DNA of 64,000 nucleotides from BMS3ABIN03 sp964418885 (GCA_964418885.1 CAYQNW010000003.1:20612-84611), one strand, 5' to 3'. Positions 29,344 to 38,543 are shown, numbered from the stretch's first letter. Made by a program: numbers and translations. Notes: a model not told the origin generated them from the letters alone.

Positions 29344-30225
29344 ATGAAAAAAATATTATTCATAATCCTGATTTTATCAACGTATATTTATTCACAGGAA
29401 CTAAATTGCAATGTAATTGTTAACTACCAGAACCTTCCCGTTAATAACAGGGAACTTCTTGTCGATTTCGGAAATGTTGTTAAAAACTATATGAACTCAA
29501 CTCGGTTTACAGATGAAGCATGGGAAGGCGATAAAATTGATTGTACCCTAAATATCTTTTTCACTTCTGCATCATCCGATATTGATTATGCTGCACAAAT
29601 TGTTGTTGTAAGCCAGAGACCTGTTTATCAATCGACAAAAAATTCACCTATACTTACAATTAACGATGCAGCATGGAATTTTCAGTATGAAGTAGGACGT
29701 TCGATGTATGCGAATATAAATGTGTTTGATCCGTTAACGAGTCTGCTTGATTTTTATGGTTTAATAATAATCGGTTTTGATATGGATACGTGGGGAGTTT
29801 TAGGCGGAACACCTTATTTTAAAAAGGCTTTCGATATTGTAAACTTAGCTGCCAGCAGTAATTATACGAACGGATGGTTATCAAGCAGTTCTGCTTACAA
29901 TCGTTATGGATTAGTTTCAAATTTGCTTGATGAGAAATATGCTGCCTTCCGTGCTGCTATTTTTGATTATCATTACGGTGTTGATATTTACGCTCAGAAC
30001 AAACAGGTAGGTCAGTCAAAAATAGTTGAAGTTGTTAATGTTCTCTACGATATGTATGAAAGCCAGGGAATAATCAAAAGTGTATTAGTGAAAGTATTTT
30101 TTGATGCTAAGAATGCCGAGATAACAGATTTACTTACCGGTTATCCGGAAGTTATTACTATTGTGAATAAACTTAAAAAGATTGATCCATCACATGCAGG
30201 TAAATACGATACTCTGTTACCGTAA
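29344..30225 (+). CDS. porD: PorD-like type IX secretion protein (DUF4835)
   Basis: The 293-residue protein has a signal peptide (1-17, ending YIYSQ). It matches my memory of the DUF4835/PorD family through its whole length: QELNCNVIVNYQNLP, RPVYQSTKNSPILTINDAAW, LLDFYGLIIIGFDMDTWGVL, GGTPYFKKAFDIVNLA and RYGLVSNLLDEKYAAFR. PorD is needed for T9SS in Porphyromonas and sits in the envelope; its molecular role is unclear. The gene stands alone on the plus strand, divergent from the PorV-like gene, with which it may share a regulatory region. Confidence 0.85.
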   Translation: MKKILFIILILSTYIYSQELNCNVIVNYQNLPVNNRELLVDFGNVVKNYMNSTRFTDEAWEGDKIDCTLNIFFTSASSDIDYAAQIVVVSQRPVYQSTKNSPILTINDAAWNFQYEVGRSMYANINVFDPLTSLLDFYGLIIIGFDMDTWGVLGGTPYFKKAFDIVNLAASSNYTNGWLSSSSAYNRYGLVSNLLDEKYAAFRAAIFDYHYGVDIYAQNKQVGQSKIVEVVNVLYDMYESQGIIKSVLVKVFFDAKNAEITDLLTGYPEVITIVNKLKKIDPSHAGKYDTLLP

Positions 30226-30255
30226 GGTTAGTATTCAAATCTAAATTTTCTATAA

Positions 30256-31377
30256 TCAGGTATTCACTTCCCAGATCCTGTATTTCTTGTAAGGATGTGC
30301 CTTCATCAATTCAAGACCGCGGTTCATCATATCGTTATCTTCCAATACCCAGCTTGCTTCACCCTGCTTGATTCCCAATTTAAACGCACGTTCAACTATT
30401 TCCCAGTAAAGAACGGTATCGAGTCCTTTTTTTTGGAATTCCGGTATTATTCCTAAGGTAAGAATCCTTGCCCAGGATATTTTTTTCTTCATCGTATACA
30501 ATTTTAAAAAGTTGAACGGGAACAATCTGCCGTTCATATGTTTGAATATCTGGTTGTAATCCTGCATAACAAGTGCCGCTCCCGCCAGTTTACCATCTAT
30601 TTCTCCAAAAATTACTAATGAAGGCTCGACTAATGGTTTCATATCCTTCGCCATTGCATCTATTTGTTCTTCGGAAAGGGGGACAAATCCCCAGTTTGGC
30701 GCCCAGGCTTTGTTATAAACATATTTAAATTTTTCAAGGTCTTCATTAAAATTTTTCATATCGAGCTGACGTACTTTTATTTTATACCTGTTTTGAACAA
30801 TATCTTTTCCACGTTTCAATTTTTCTGATGATGTTATCTTGTCATATTCTATTTTCCAGGCAAACATATCTTTTGCTTTCTTCATCCCGTATTTTTCACA
30901 AAGCTCATTATAGTAAGGAGGATTGTATGTCATAAGCAAACGAGGTGAATCATCATAACCTTCTATCAACATGCCCCATTCATCGTTGCTGGATGGATTT
31001 GCCGGTCCTATCATTCGGTTTAATCCTTTTTGCTTATTCCATTCTTTTGCTTTATCAAAAAGCGCATTGGCGACTTCCTGATCGTTAATGCATTCAAAGA
31101 AACCGAAGAAACCTGTATTATCGTTATGATATTTTAGATGTACATCGTTTTTTATTGCGGCAATTCTTCCCACTAACTTGCCATCACGTTTTGCAAGAAA
31201 ATATTCTGCCTGGGAAGTTTTAAAGAAAGGATTTTTCTCTTTGTTCAATAAGGCTTTTCGTTCCATTATTAATGGTGGAACCCAGTGTTTATTACCTTTA
31301 TAAATAGTCCATTGGAATTTTATAAACTTTAAAAGATCTTTTTTATCCTGAACAGTTCGAACATTAATTTCAGACAT
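30256..31377 (-). CDS. GNAT-fold acyltransferase (possible ceramide-synthase-like N-acyltransferase)
   Basis: The 373-residue protein carries a GNAT-type fold. It opens with LLKFIKFQWTIYKGNKHWVPPL and has the family strings GRIAAIKNDVHLKYH, GFFGFFECIND, GPANPSSNDEWGMLIEGYD and an acyl-CoA-site-like LTLGIIPEFQKKGLDTVLYW. There is no signal peptide. It lies just downstream of the SPT/KBL-family gene, with a terminator hairpin between. The Caulobacter ceramide pathway uses a GNAT-type N-acyltransferase together with Spt and a reductase, so acylation of a long-chain base is a reasonable hypothesis. Generic N-acetyltransferase activity is the alternative. Confidence 0.8.
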   Translation of the reverse strand: MSEINVRTVQDKKDLLKFIKFQWTIYKGNKHWVPPLIMERKALLNKEKNPFFKTSQAEYFLAKRDGKLVGRIAAIKNDVHLKYHNDNTGFFGFFECINDQEVANALFDKAKEWNKQKGLNRMIGPANPSSNDEWGMLIEGYDDSPRLLMTYNPPYYNELCEKYGMKKAKDMFAWKIEYDKITSSEKLKRGKDIVQNRYKIKVRQLDMKNFNEDLEKFKYVYNKAWAPNWGFVPLSEEQIDAMAKDMKPLVEPSLVIFGEIDGKLAGAALVMQDYNQIFKHMNGRLFPFNFLKLYTMKKKISWARILTLGIIPEFQKKGLDTVLYWEIVERAFKLGIKQGEASWVLEDNDMMNRGLELMKAHPYKKYRIWEVNT

Positions 31378-31393
31378 GTTAATACCTCGTAAA

Positions 31394-31429
31394 TAAAAAA
31401 AGCATACCCCGCTAAATTAGAGTATGCTT
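31394..31429 (-). terminator. Rho-independent terminator after the SPT/KBL-family gene
   Basis: On the minus strand AAGCATAC pairs with GTATGCTT (8 bp, 14-base loop) and is followed by seven T. It lies 24 bases past the stop codon at 31453 and before the GNAT gene, so that gene is either reached by read-through or has its own promoter. Confidence 0.8.
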
Positions 31430-31452
31430 CAATTTTAATTGATAAACTGAGA

Positions 31453-32798
31453 TTAGATTAACCCTACTTGTTTACCGGCGGTTTCGAAGATTTCTATTAT
31501 TTCATCGAGGTGTTCTTTTTTGTGAGTTGCCATATAACTGGTTCTCATCATTTGTCTTCCTTCGGGAACACCGGGTGAAATGAAAACATTAACAAATACA
31601 CCGCCATCATATAACAATCTCCACATTTTAAAAGCCAGCTCATCGTTGCCAACAACAACAGGAACAATTGCAGTTCTGCCGTCTATTACATTAAAGCCTT
31701 TTTCTTTCAATCCTTTACGCATATAATTTGCGTTATCGACTAATCTGGTTACCCTTTCCGGTTCTTCTTCTAAAATATTCAACGCTGCTAATGCCGCTGC
31801 AACTGCTGCGGGTGTTGGTGATGCGCTAAAAATAAGAGCAGATGAGTAGTGCTTAATAAAATTTATCACGCGTTCCGGTCCCGATACAAAACCACCAAGT
31901 GAAGCAAAAGTTTTACTAAAAGTTCCCATTGTTAAATCAACCTGGTCTTCAAGGTCAAATTCACTTGCAGTACCTCGTCCTCCTTTACCGATAACACCTA
32001 CTGAGTGAGCATCATCTATCATTATTCTTGCATTATTTTCTTTTGCTATTTTAACTAAAGTNNNNNNNNNNNNNNNNNNNNNNNNNNNNNNNNNNNNNNN
32101 NNNNNNNNNNNNNNNNNNNNNNNNNNNNNNNNNNNNNNNNNNNNNNNNNNNNNNNNNNNNNGAGCATCATCTATCATTATTCTTGCATTATTTTCTTTTG
32201 CTATTTTAACTAAAGTAGATAGATCAACAATTTCTCCTCCTGTACTAAAAACACCATCGCTTACAATGAGTTTTGGAAAATCTTTAGGGATACCTGATAT
32301 AACCTTTTGAAGATCATTCATATCGTTATGTCTATAACGTACCAGATTTCCCAAAGCTCCTTTTGCCATCAAAGCTCCTGCTACTATACAGGCATGATTA
32401 TCTTTATCCGAAACTACATATTCATTTCTTCCAACTAAAGTAGGAATTACTCCTTGCGCCGTTTGATAGCCTGTACTAAAAAGTAATACTGCCTCAGAGC
32501 CGAAAAATTTCGCTAGACGGGATTCCAGTTCTACATGTAAATCTAAAGTGCCGGTAAGATACCTGGAACCTGAACATCCTGTACCATATTTTTCTACAGC
32601 TTTTACAGCAGCTTCTACAACACGCGGATGAGCTGTAAGACCCAGGTAATTATTGGAGCCAGCCATTATTTTTCTTTTCCCCTCAATCTGAACAACAGGA
32701 CCTTCGTTTTCCTGAATTACCCGAAAATAGGGATATACCCCTAATGCTTTGATTTCGTCTGCCCGTGTGAAATCATAGCACTTCTTAAATAAATCCAA
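31453..32798 (-). CDS. PLP-dependent alpha-oxoamine synthase (serine palmitoyltransferase / KBL family), interrupted by an assembly gap
   Basis: The gene appears as two fragments around 100 N, but both gap edges carry the same 55 bases, so the real gene is continuous. Removing 155 bases gives exactly 397 codons (396 residues), the usual length. It starts at TTG with AGGAGG 6 bases upstream. Landmarks are MAGSNNYLGLTAHPRVVEAA, YGTGCSGSRYLTGTLDLHVE, the MIDDAHSVGVIG strand, and GTFSKTFASLGGF with the PLP lysine. The enzyme joins an amino acid to an acyl-CoA/ACP with loss of CO2. The GTLDLHVELE and IYPYFR-like N-terminus resemble Bacteroidota serine palmitoyltransferases, and the neighbours fit that. 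2-amino-3-ketobutyrate ligase is the main alternative. Confidence 0.88.
32007..32216. repeat. 55-bp direct duplicate at the edges of the assembly gap
   Basis: Bases 32007-32061 and 32162-32216 are identical over 55 bases and lie directly on either side of the run of N. This is the signature of two overlapping contigs scaffolded without merging, not of a biological repeat. Confidence 0.9.
32062..32161. other. Assembly gap of exactly 100 N
   Basis: The run is 100 unknown bases, a standard placeholder length rather than a measured size. The true missing length is probably zero (in fact minus 55). Confidence 0.97.
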
Positions 32799-32945
32799 TA
32801 AGCCCTCCTAAATATGAATTAATAGGTAAGCAATAATTTTGAAATATGACTATATCTGAAAAAAATTATATAGTAAGTATTCCTTAGAAAAATGTTTAAT
32901 TTTGCATCAAATCTATTACTAAATTGTTTGAAAATCAAATAACAT

Positions 32946-33938
32946 ATGGAATTAAAACAAATTGCAGTAGTTACCGGCGCAAACGGATTTGTAGGCAGTC
33001 ATCTTGTCGATCTTCTTCTGGAAAAAGGATTTTCTGTAAGATGTATAGTCAGAAGATCTAGTAACCTACGATGGCTTGAAGGTAAAAATATTCAATTATT
33101 TAAATGCGGCTTATTTGATAAAGCAGGACTCGCTGTTGCATTAAGCGGAGCAAATTATATTTTCCATGTAGCCGGTATTGTTAAATCCAAAACCAGAGAA
33201 GGATATTTTAAAGGAAATGTTGAATCAACAAAAAATTTATTAGAAATAGCACTTAATAATAGAAGCACTTTAAAACGATTTCTAATAGTTAGCAGTTTAA
33301 CAGTTACCGGTCCTGCCAAAGATAATAATCCTGTAAATGAAAATGATGAATGTAAACCGCTGACTACGTATGGAAAAAGCAAGCTTGAACAGGAAAGGCT
33401 AACACTTTCCTATAAAGATGAAATACCGGTAACAATTTGCAGGGGACCTGCAATTTATGGTGAAAGAGATACCGAGATCTTTATCTACTTCCAGAATTAC
33501 GCCCGCGGTCTTTCAACAACAATTGGTTTTGATAAAAAAATATTAAGTCTTATTCATGTTATCGATATGGTAAATGGTTTATATCTGGCAGCAACTTCCG
33601 GGAAGGCAATCGGGGAAATTTATTTTATAAGCTCCGAAAAATTTTATTCCTGGAAAGAAGTAAACAGTGTAACTGCTAAAGTGTTATCGAAGAAAGCAAT
33701 TGTAATTCCTGTCCCACATTATATTGTTTACACGATTGCAGCAATTGCACAATTTTTTTCAATGTTCTCTTCCAAAGCAGCAACATTAAACATTGAGAAA
33801 GCGAAAGATCTTGTACAGCATGCCTGGATTTGTGATACATCAAAAGCAATGCGGGATTTTGGATTCAGGCAAAACATTTCTATCGAAGAAGGTGTAAAAA
33901 GAACATGTGAGTGGTATAAGAAAATGAAATGGATTTAA
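32946..33938 (+). CDS. Extended SDR: NAD-dependent epimerase/dehydratase (3-beta-HSD type; possible ceramide/ketosphinganine reductase)
   Basis: The 330-residue protein has the nucleotide loop VVTGANGFVGSHLVDLL (GxxGxxG), the catalytic serine region IVSSLTVTGP, and YGKSK (YxxxK), so it should be an active extended short-chain dehydrogenase. Hydrophobic stretches near 245-265 (IPVPHYIVYTIAAIAQFF) suggest membrane association. It diverges from the SPT/KBL gene across 147 bases. The Caulobacter pathway needs such a reductase (CerR), hence the functional guess. A sugar or sterol-like substrate remains possible. No clear ribosome site precedes the ATG. Confidence 0.85.
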   Translation: MELKQIAVVTGANGFVGSHLVDLLLEKGFSVRCIVRRSSNLRWLEGKNIQLFKCGLFDKAGLAVALSGANYIFHVAGIVKSKTREGYFKGNVESTKNLLEIALNNRSTLKRFLIVSSLTVTGPAKDNNPVNENDECKPLTTYGKSKLEQERLTLSYKDEIPVTICRGPAIYGERDTEIFIYFQNYARGLSTTIGFDKKILSLIHVIDMVNGLYLAATSGKAIGEIYFISSEKFYSWKEVNSVTAKVLSKKAIVIPVPHYIVYTIAAIAQFFSMFSSKAATLNIEKAKDLVQHAWICDTSKAMRDFGFRQNISIEEGVKRTCEWYKKMKWI

Positions 33939-33967
33939 TTTATAAGAGAATTGCAGGAAAATTAATT

Positions 33968-34360
33968 CTAATTATTAAGTGCACCCTCTGCTATCCATGT
34001 TTTCGTACCTCGAATTTGGTTGTCAGTAAATGGGACATACTTTTGTTTTCCCCGGTGAGAATATATTCCATTATCCTCTATTACCCACACCAGTTCACTA
34101 TTTTCAGGAAAATTTGGGACTACGATAGTATAGTCAACAAAGTACGTCCACTCGGATAGGTTCACACCGCCTTCTGTTCTATCCCGTCCATGACAACCAA
34201 CACATTTAACTTCTAGTACGGGTCTTATATCGTTTATGTAACTAACATTTGAATCCGGTATTACCCGGTTATCGACATCTTTAACGGTTACAGTATCATC
34301 ACAACCAAAGTAAATGACAGACACACAAGCCACTAATAATATTTTATAAAGTATTTTCAT
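33968..34360 (-). CDS. Small mono-heme c-type cytochrome-like lipoprotein
   Basis: The 130-residue protein has a lipoprotein signal (Cys20 in IYFGCDD). A single heme-attachment motif CVGCHG (Cys53, Cys56, His57) sits in the context YINDIRPVLEVKCVGCHGRD, as in the planctomycete-type cytochrome C domain. A Met or His distal ligand is not obvious. It probably acts as an envelope electron carrier or a structural heme protein. It converges on the SDR gene with 29 bases between, and nothing adjacent names its pathway. Confidence 0.75.
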   Translation of the reverse strand: MKILYKILLVACVSVIYFGCDDTVTVKDVDNRVIPDSNVSYINDIRPVLEVKCVGCHGRDRTEGGVNLSEWTYFVDYTIVVPNFPENSELVWVIEDNGIYSHRGKQKYVPFTDNQIRGTKTWIAEGALNN

Positions 34361-34487
34361 TATTCTAAAATAATAAAATCAAACTAAAGGCAATTAGTTT
34401 TTAAATTCAATGGAAATGGAAACATCCTATGAATTGATTTAAATTGACAATCCTTTAAAAGATATTTAGATTTGTTTCTGATTTGTT

Positions 34488-34560
<73 letters not shown>

Positions 34561-34692
34561 CTTTTTTTTGGAATTGTAACAACATTCAATTCCTGTACTT
34601 CCTGAAAAAAATTTAGTTAATAATAATGGATTAAATAATTTCTCATCCTACTTATCATACGATTTTATTATCTTCTTCCTTCCCGATAATCA

Positions 34693-36054
34693 ATGAACAT
34701 ATTACTACGTAATAGTTTTTATAAAAAAATCCTTAGGGTAGCTTTGCCTGCTATTGCAGGTCTTTCTACTCAGATGGTTGTTTCATTGGTTGATTCTGCT
34801 ATGGTTGGCAGACTTGATGAAGCTACTTACGCTTTGGCAGCTATGGGAATAGGTGTTCTTGCAACCTGGGCCCTGATAAGTTTCTTTTCGAGTCTGGCAA
34901 CCGGTATTCATGTTATAGTTGCGCGTAAGTATGGACAGGGAGATTATATAAGCTGCGGAAATACATTAAATAATTCTTTAATGGTTGCATTGGTTATAGG
35001 AATAATTGTGGCAGCCATAGGAATCTTTTTTGCTAATCCAATTGCTCATCTTTTTGCGGCTGATAAAACAGTCGGAAACTTTGCAAGTGAATATATTTTT
35101 TACAGGTTTCTGGGAATTCCATTCTTTTTAATTTCAGTTTCATACCGTGGATTTTTCTTCGGTATAAATAAAACTAAAATCTTTATGTTTTCCGGTGTTA
35201 TAACAAACCTGTTGAATATTATTTTCAATTACACTCTTATCTATGGAAATTTTGGATTTCCAAGAATGGGTTTAGCCGGTGCAGGATTGGGTTCTTCAAT
35301 TGCTACTGCATTCGATGGAATGTTTTATTTGTTTATTCTTCTGCTTCCCCAGTACAGAAAAAGATATCAGAACTTCAGGCATTTCAAAATCGATGCAAAC
35401 ATTATTAAAGGTATCTTCAGAATTTCACTTCCGGTTTCTTTTCAAAACGTATTTATACTTCTTGGCTTTTTAAGCTTTGTTTCTATTGTTGGATTGATAG
35501 GTACAATAGAACAGGCAGCAACTCAGGCTACGATCAGTGCTTTGTTTATTTCTTTCTTACCTTGCTTTGGTTTTGGTATTGCAGTACAGACTTTAGTAGG
35601 AAATAATCTTGGAGCAGGGAAATTTAAGCTTGCAAAAATTTATGGTTTTGAAACTGCAAAAATTGCAACAATCTATACAATATTCCTGGGATTCATTTTT
35701 ATTCTTTTACCCAAATATGTTCTACTGATAATAACAAACAACAGCGATATAATTGATGTAGCAGTTCCTGCGTTAAGGATAGCAGGATTTGCTCAGATCT
35801 TTTACGGAATCGGTGTTGTACTGGCGAACGGCTTGCAGGCTGCAGGAAGAACTTTTTACGTTATGAAGTCGGAAGTAATTACTAATCTTCTGATCTTTGT
35901 TCCTCTATCTTATTTTCTTGGAGTTTATCTGGGACTCGGATTTTCCTGGGCGTGGGTAGCACTGCCGGTTTATATTGTTATCTATTCATCTATAATATTT
36001 TTAAAATTTAATTCGAATAAGTGGTACACAAAAATTCCGATAGATCGGGAATAG
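34693..36054 (+). CDS. MATE-family multidrug/sodium antiporter
   Basis: The 453-residue inner-membrane protein has about 12 hydrophobic segments and MATE landmarks: AGLSTQMVVSLVDSAMVGRL in segment 1-2, GIGVLATWALISFFSSLATG, and the second-half repeat AATQATISALFISFLPCFGF followed by VQTLVGNNLGAGK. It is probably a cation-driven exporter; the substrate is unknown. It has its own transcription unit after tRNA-Ala. Confidence 0.93.
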   Translation: MNILLRNSFYKKILRVALPAIAGLSTQMVVSLVDSAMVGRLDEATYALAAMGIGVLATWALISFFSSLATGIHVIVARKYGQGDYISCGNTLNNSLMVALVIGIIVAAIGIFFANPIAHLFAADKTVGNFASEYIFYRFLGIPFFLISVSYRGFFFGINKTKIFMFSGVITNLLNIIFNYTLIYGNFGFPRMGLAGAGLGSSIATAFDGMFYLFILLLPQYRKRYQNFRHFKIDANIIKGIFRISLPVSFQNVFILLGFLSFVSIVGLIGTIEQAATQATISALFISFLPCFGFGIAVQTLVGNNLGAGKFKLAKIYGFETAKIATIYTIFLGFIFILLPKYVLLIITNNSDIIDVAVPALRIAGFAQIFYGIGVVLANGLQAAGRTFYVMKSEVITNLLIFVPLSYFLGVYLGLGFSWAWVALPVYIVIYSSIIFLKFNSNKWYTKIPIDRE

Positions 36055-36197
36055 TTTTTGATTAACAACATCTGAAAAAATATTACACTCAACTGAATAA
36101 TAAAGTTTGGGGATGAATTTCCTGCAATTTTCAGAAAAGATGTTCAAATCAAAGTTTTATAAGGGGAAATAATTACCTGTGAAAACTGTAAAAACCC

Positions 36198-36226
36198 TTG
36201 ACAAAGAACCTGTTAAAAGATATATT
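36198..36226 (+). promoter_or_regulatory. Sigma-70-like promoter with consensus -35 and spacer
   Basis: TTGACA (36198-36203) and TATATT (36221-36226) are separated by exactly 17 bases. Transcription would begin about 6-8 bases later, at or inside the ATG at 36233, so the transcript of the next gene may have no leader. No other site in the window looked this close to consensus to me. Confidence 0.55.
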
Positions 36227-36232
36227 TTGGGC

Positions 36233-36631
36233 ATGAAAAAAGCGCTACTAAGAATTTTTTCAATACTTTTGTTTGTAGTAGCTCTCAACGCTGCTGCTTT
36301 TATTGATTATTTTCAGGGTCACAGTGAGGGGGATGATATAATCCTTGAATGGAAAACTGCAGAAGAAGTTAACCTTGATAAATTTGTAATCGAAAGAAAA
36401 ACACCTCAAAGTTCATATATAGAAATTGCAAACGTTGAACCTAAAGGAAGCAATTCAACTTATAAATTCCGTGATGAATCTGCTTATAAAACTGAGGACC
36501 TTGTTTTTACTTATCAACTTAAAATTGTTGATAATGATGGTAAAATATCCAAATCAAGTGAAATAACAGTTTCTCATAATGTTTCCGATGTTAAGCGTAC
36601 TTGGGGCAGCATTAAAGCAATGTTCAGGTAA
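36233..36631 (+). CDS. Small secreted protein with FnIII-like fold, unknown function
   Basis: From the ATG at 36233 the protein has 132 residues. I prefer this start to the in-frame GTG at 36179 because a signal peptide begins here (KKALLRIFSILLFVVALNAAA) and the consensus promoter overlaps the longer version. The mature part is one beta-sandwich-like unit (DDIILEWKTAEEVNLDKFVI, EIANVEPKGSNSTYKF, YQLKIVDNDGK), resembling the FnIII-type modules common in T9SS cargo. It has no sorting tail. It ends 8 bases before the SpoIID gene. Confidence 0.7.
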   Translation: MKKALLRIFSILLFVVALNAAAFIDYFQGHSEGDDIILEWKTAEEVNLDKFVIERKTPQSSYIEIANVEPKGSNSTYKFRDESAYKTEDLVFTYQLKIVDNDGKISKSSEITVSHNVSDVKRTWGSIKAMFR

Positions 36632-36639
36632 TATTTTCG

Positions 36640-37971
36640 TTGCGTATCAAATCTCACCTTTCATTAAAAATATCCTCATTAAATTTTCAAAGTAAATTCT
36701 TTCTGTTCTTATGTAATTCATATGGAATTATTTTTTCTATTCTTTTAGTAATTACATTTGCATTAATATTAAGTGCTTGTTCCAGTTCAAAAAGATTCAC
36801 TTCCCACGAAGAGTCAGCTACCAATAAAAGGGAAAACGAAAACATAGAAACCGATCTAAACTCAATCAGAGTATTTTTAGATGAAAAACCGGCAGCACTT
36901 TATATCACCGTTCAAAATAAAGTTTATTTGTTCAATGAAAAGAGAAAAGTTGCAGAGATAAATAGTGGTAATACAATTGAATGTTATAGTAATTCACAGA
37001 CAGTTAGTATAAAAATAAGCAGGCAAAATTTTATCGGGAAATACTTTCAGATTGTTGCATCAAACGGTAACGCAGTTAAATATAACGGGAAAAATTATAA
37101 AGGAAATCTCAGGATTGTATCCACCGGTAAAAGTGTTGTACTGGTAAATTTTGTAGATCTTGAAAATTACTTAAAGGGCGTTATTGCTAAAGAGATGCCT
37201 ATAGGTTCTAACAAAGAAAATTTTGAAGCATTAAAAGCTTTTGCAATTTGCGCAAGAACTTATGCTGTAGCAAAAATGTACGAAGGCAGTTTATTATATG
37301 ACATCTTTCCCGACACAAGAGACCAGGTTTATGGAGGTGAAACTGCTGAAAGGAGTGTTTCAAACGAGGCAGTTGAAAAAACATCAGGTACTATTTTGTC
37401 ATATAATGGCGAACCGGCTAAAATATATTATCATTCAACCTGTGGTGGTGAAACTGAAAATGTAGAAAATGTTTTTCCCAGACCGCCAGTGCCTTATCTT
37501 GTCTCTGTAGATGATGGATCAGATCCCTATTGTAAAATATCTCCACGATATAAATGGGAAGAGGTTTATTCTGAAAATGAGATTATTCAAAAATTGTATA
37601 GCTCGAATGTTATACTAAATACAAAATATACACTTGATGATATTAAAATTGTAGAAAAATATAACTCCGGAAGAGTAAAAGATCTTGAGATAGATTTGAA
37701 TTCAGGCGATGGACGAAAAGAGATTCATCTTTATGGAAATGAAATCAGGTTTAAACTAAGAACCCCGGTAAAAAATCTTGTACTCTGGAGTACTTTATTC
37801 AATATAAAAAAGGGAAGTGGTAATACTTTTATTTTTGAAGGAAGAGGTTACGGACACGGCGTAGGTTTCTGCCAATGGGGTGCTATAGGAAGATCGAAAG
37901 CGGGACAGGATTACAAAGAAATACTTGCTCATTATTTTCCCGGTACAACGTTGAGTAAAATAAATGATTGA
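36640..37971 (+). CDS. SpoIID/LytB-domain lipoprotein
   Basis: The frame gives 443 residues from a TTG. No ATG occurs before the domain, and a lipoprotein signal (ITFALILSAC, Cys47) lies unusually far in, so the exact start is uncertain. The SpoIID core is clear at about 150-440: LENYLKGVIAKEMPIG, ALKAFAICARTYAVAK, YHSTCGGETE, and the C-terminal GRGYGHGVGFCQWGA. Related proteins are peptidoglycan lytic transglycosylases in sporulating bacteria; in Gram-negatives the role is probably cell-wall remodelling or amidase activation. It overlaps maf by 8 bases and heads a likely operon. Confidence 0.85.
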   Translation: MRIKSHLSLKISSLNFQSKFFLFLCNSYGIIFSILLVITFALILSACSSSKRFTSHEESATNKRENENIETDLNSIRVFLDEKPAALYITVQNKVYLFNEKRKVAEINSGNTIECYSNSQTVSIKISRQNFIGKYFQIVASNGNAVKYNGKNYKGNLRIVSTGKSVVLVNFVDLENYLKGVIAKEMPIGSNKENFEALKAFAICARTYAVAKMYEGSLLYDIFPDTRDQVYGGETAERSVSNEAVEKTSGTILSYNGEPAKIYYHSTCGGETENVENVFPRPPVPYLVSVDDGSDPYCKISPRYKWEEVYSENEIIQKLYSSNVILNTKYTLDDIKIVEKYNSGRVKDLEIDLNSGDGRKEIHLYGNEIRFKLRTPVKNLVLWSTLFNIKKGSGNTFIFEGRGYGHGVGFCQWGAIGRSKAGQDYKEILAHYFPGTTLSKIND

Positions 37972-38542
37972 AACCAACCTGCCGATCTATCTTTGCTCGA
38001 GATCCCCGCGAAGAAGAAAATTATTAAATCAAATAAACTTGAAATTCAGATCCTTTTCGATTGATGTAGATGAATCAATTTTAAAAAATGAAAAACCTGT
38101 TCATATTGTAAAAAGACTTGCAAGTAATAAGTTGAGCGAAGCTCTTAAAAAAGTTAAAAAAGGAATAATCATAACCGCAGATACAATTGTTGTTCTGGAT
38201 AATAAAGTATTAGGAAAACCAGAGGATGAACAGGATGCAGTTAGGATTCTGAAAAAGCTGAGCGGAAGAGTACATACAGTTTATACGGGATTTTCAATTT
38301 TCAACACGGAAAAGAATTTACAAATAACAGATTATGAAAAAACAAAAGTTGAATTCAGAAAAATGGATGAAGATGAAATCAGAGAATATGTAAGAGGTGG
38401 CAGCCCGATGGATAAAGCCGGCGCTTACGGTATCCAGGATGATTTTGGTGCAGTATTCATAAAAAAAATAAGTGGGTGTTATTACAACGTTGTAGGTTTA
38501 CCATTACAAAAAGTATATCAAACCTTGAAGAAAATTATTTAA
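37964..38542 (+). CDS. maf: Maf-family nucleotide pyrophosphatase
   Basis: The 192-residue cytoplasmic enzyme hydrolyses non-canonical or methylated nucleoside triphosphates (house-cleaning). Signatures are LCSRSPRRRKLLNQI at the N-terminus, ITADTIVVLDNKVLGKPED, and GGSPMDKAGAYGIQDDFGA. It overlaps the SpoIID gene by 8 bases and the next gene starts 1 base after its stop, so translation is probably coupled. Confidence 0.95.
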   Translation: MIETNLPIYLCSRSPRRRKLLNQINLKFRSFSIDVDESILKNEKPVHIVKRLASNKLSEALKKVKKGIIITADTIVVLDNKVLGKPEDEQDAVRILKKLSGRVHTVYTGFSIFNTEKNLQITDYEKTKVEFRKMDEDEIREYVRGGSPMDKAGAYGIQDDFGAVFIKKISGCYYNVVGLPLQKVYQTLKKII

Positions 38543-38543
38543 G

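Noticed and set aside
31453..32798. Two separate genes or a truncated pseudogene around the N run
   Set aside because: The 55-bp duplicate at both gap edges and the exact 397-codon join show one gene split by assembly.
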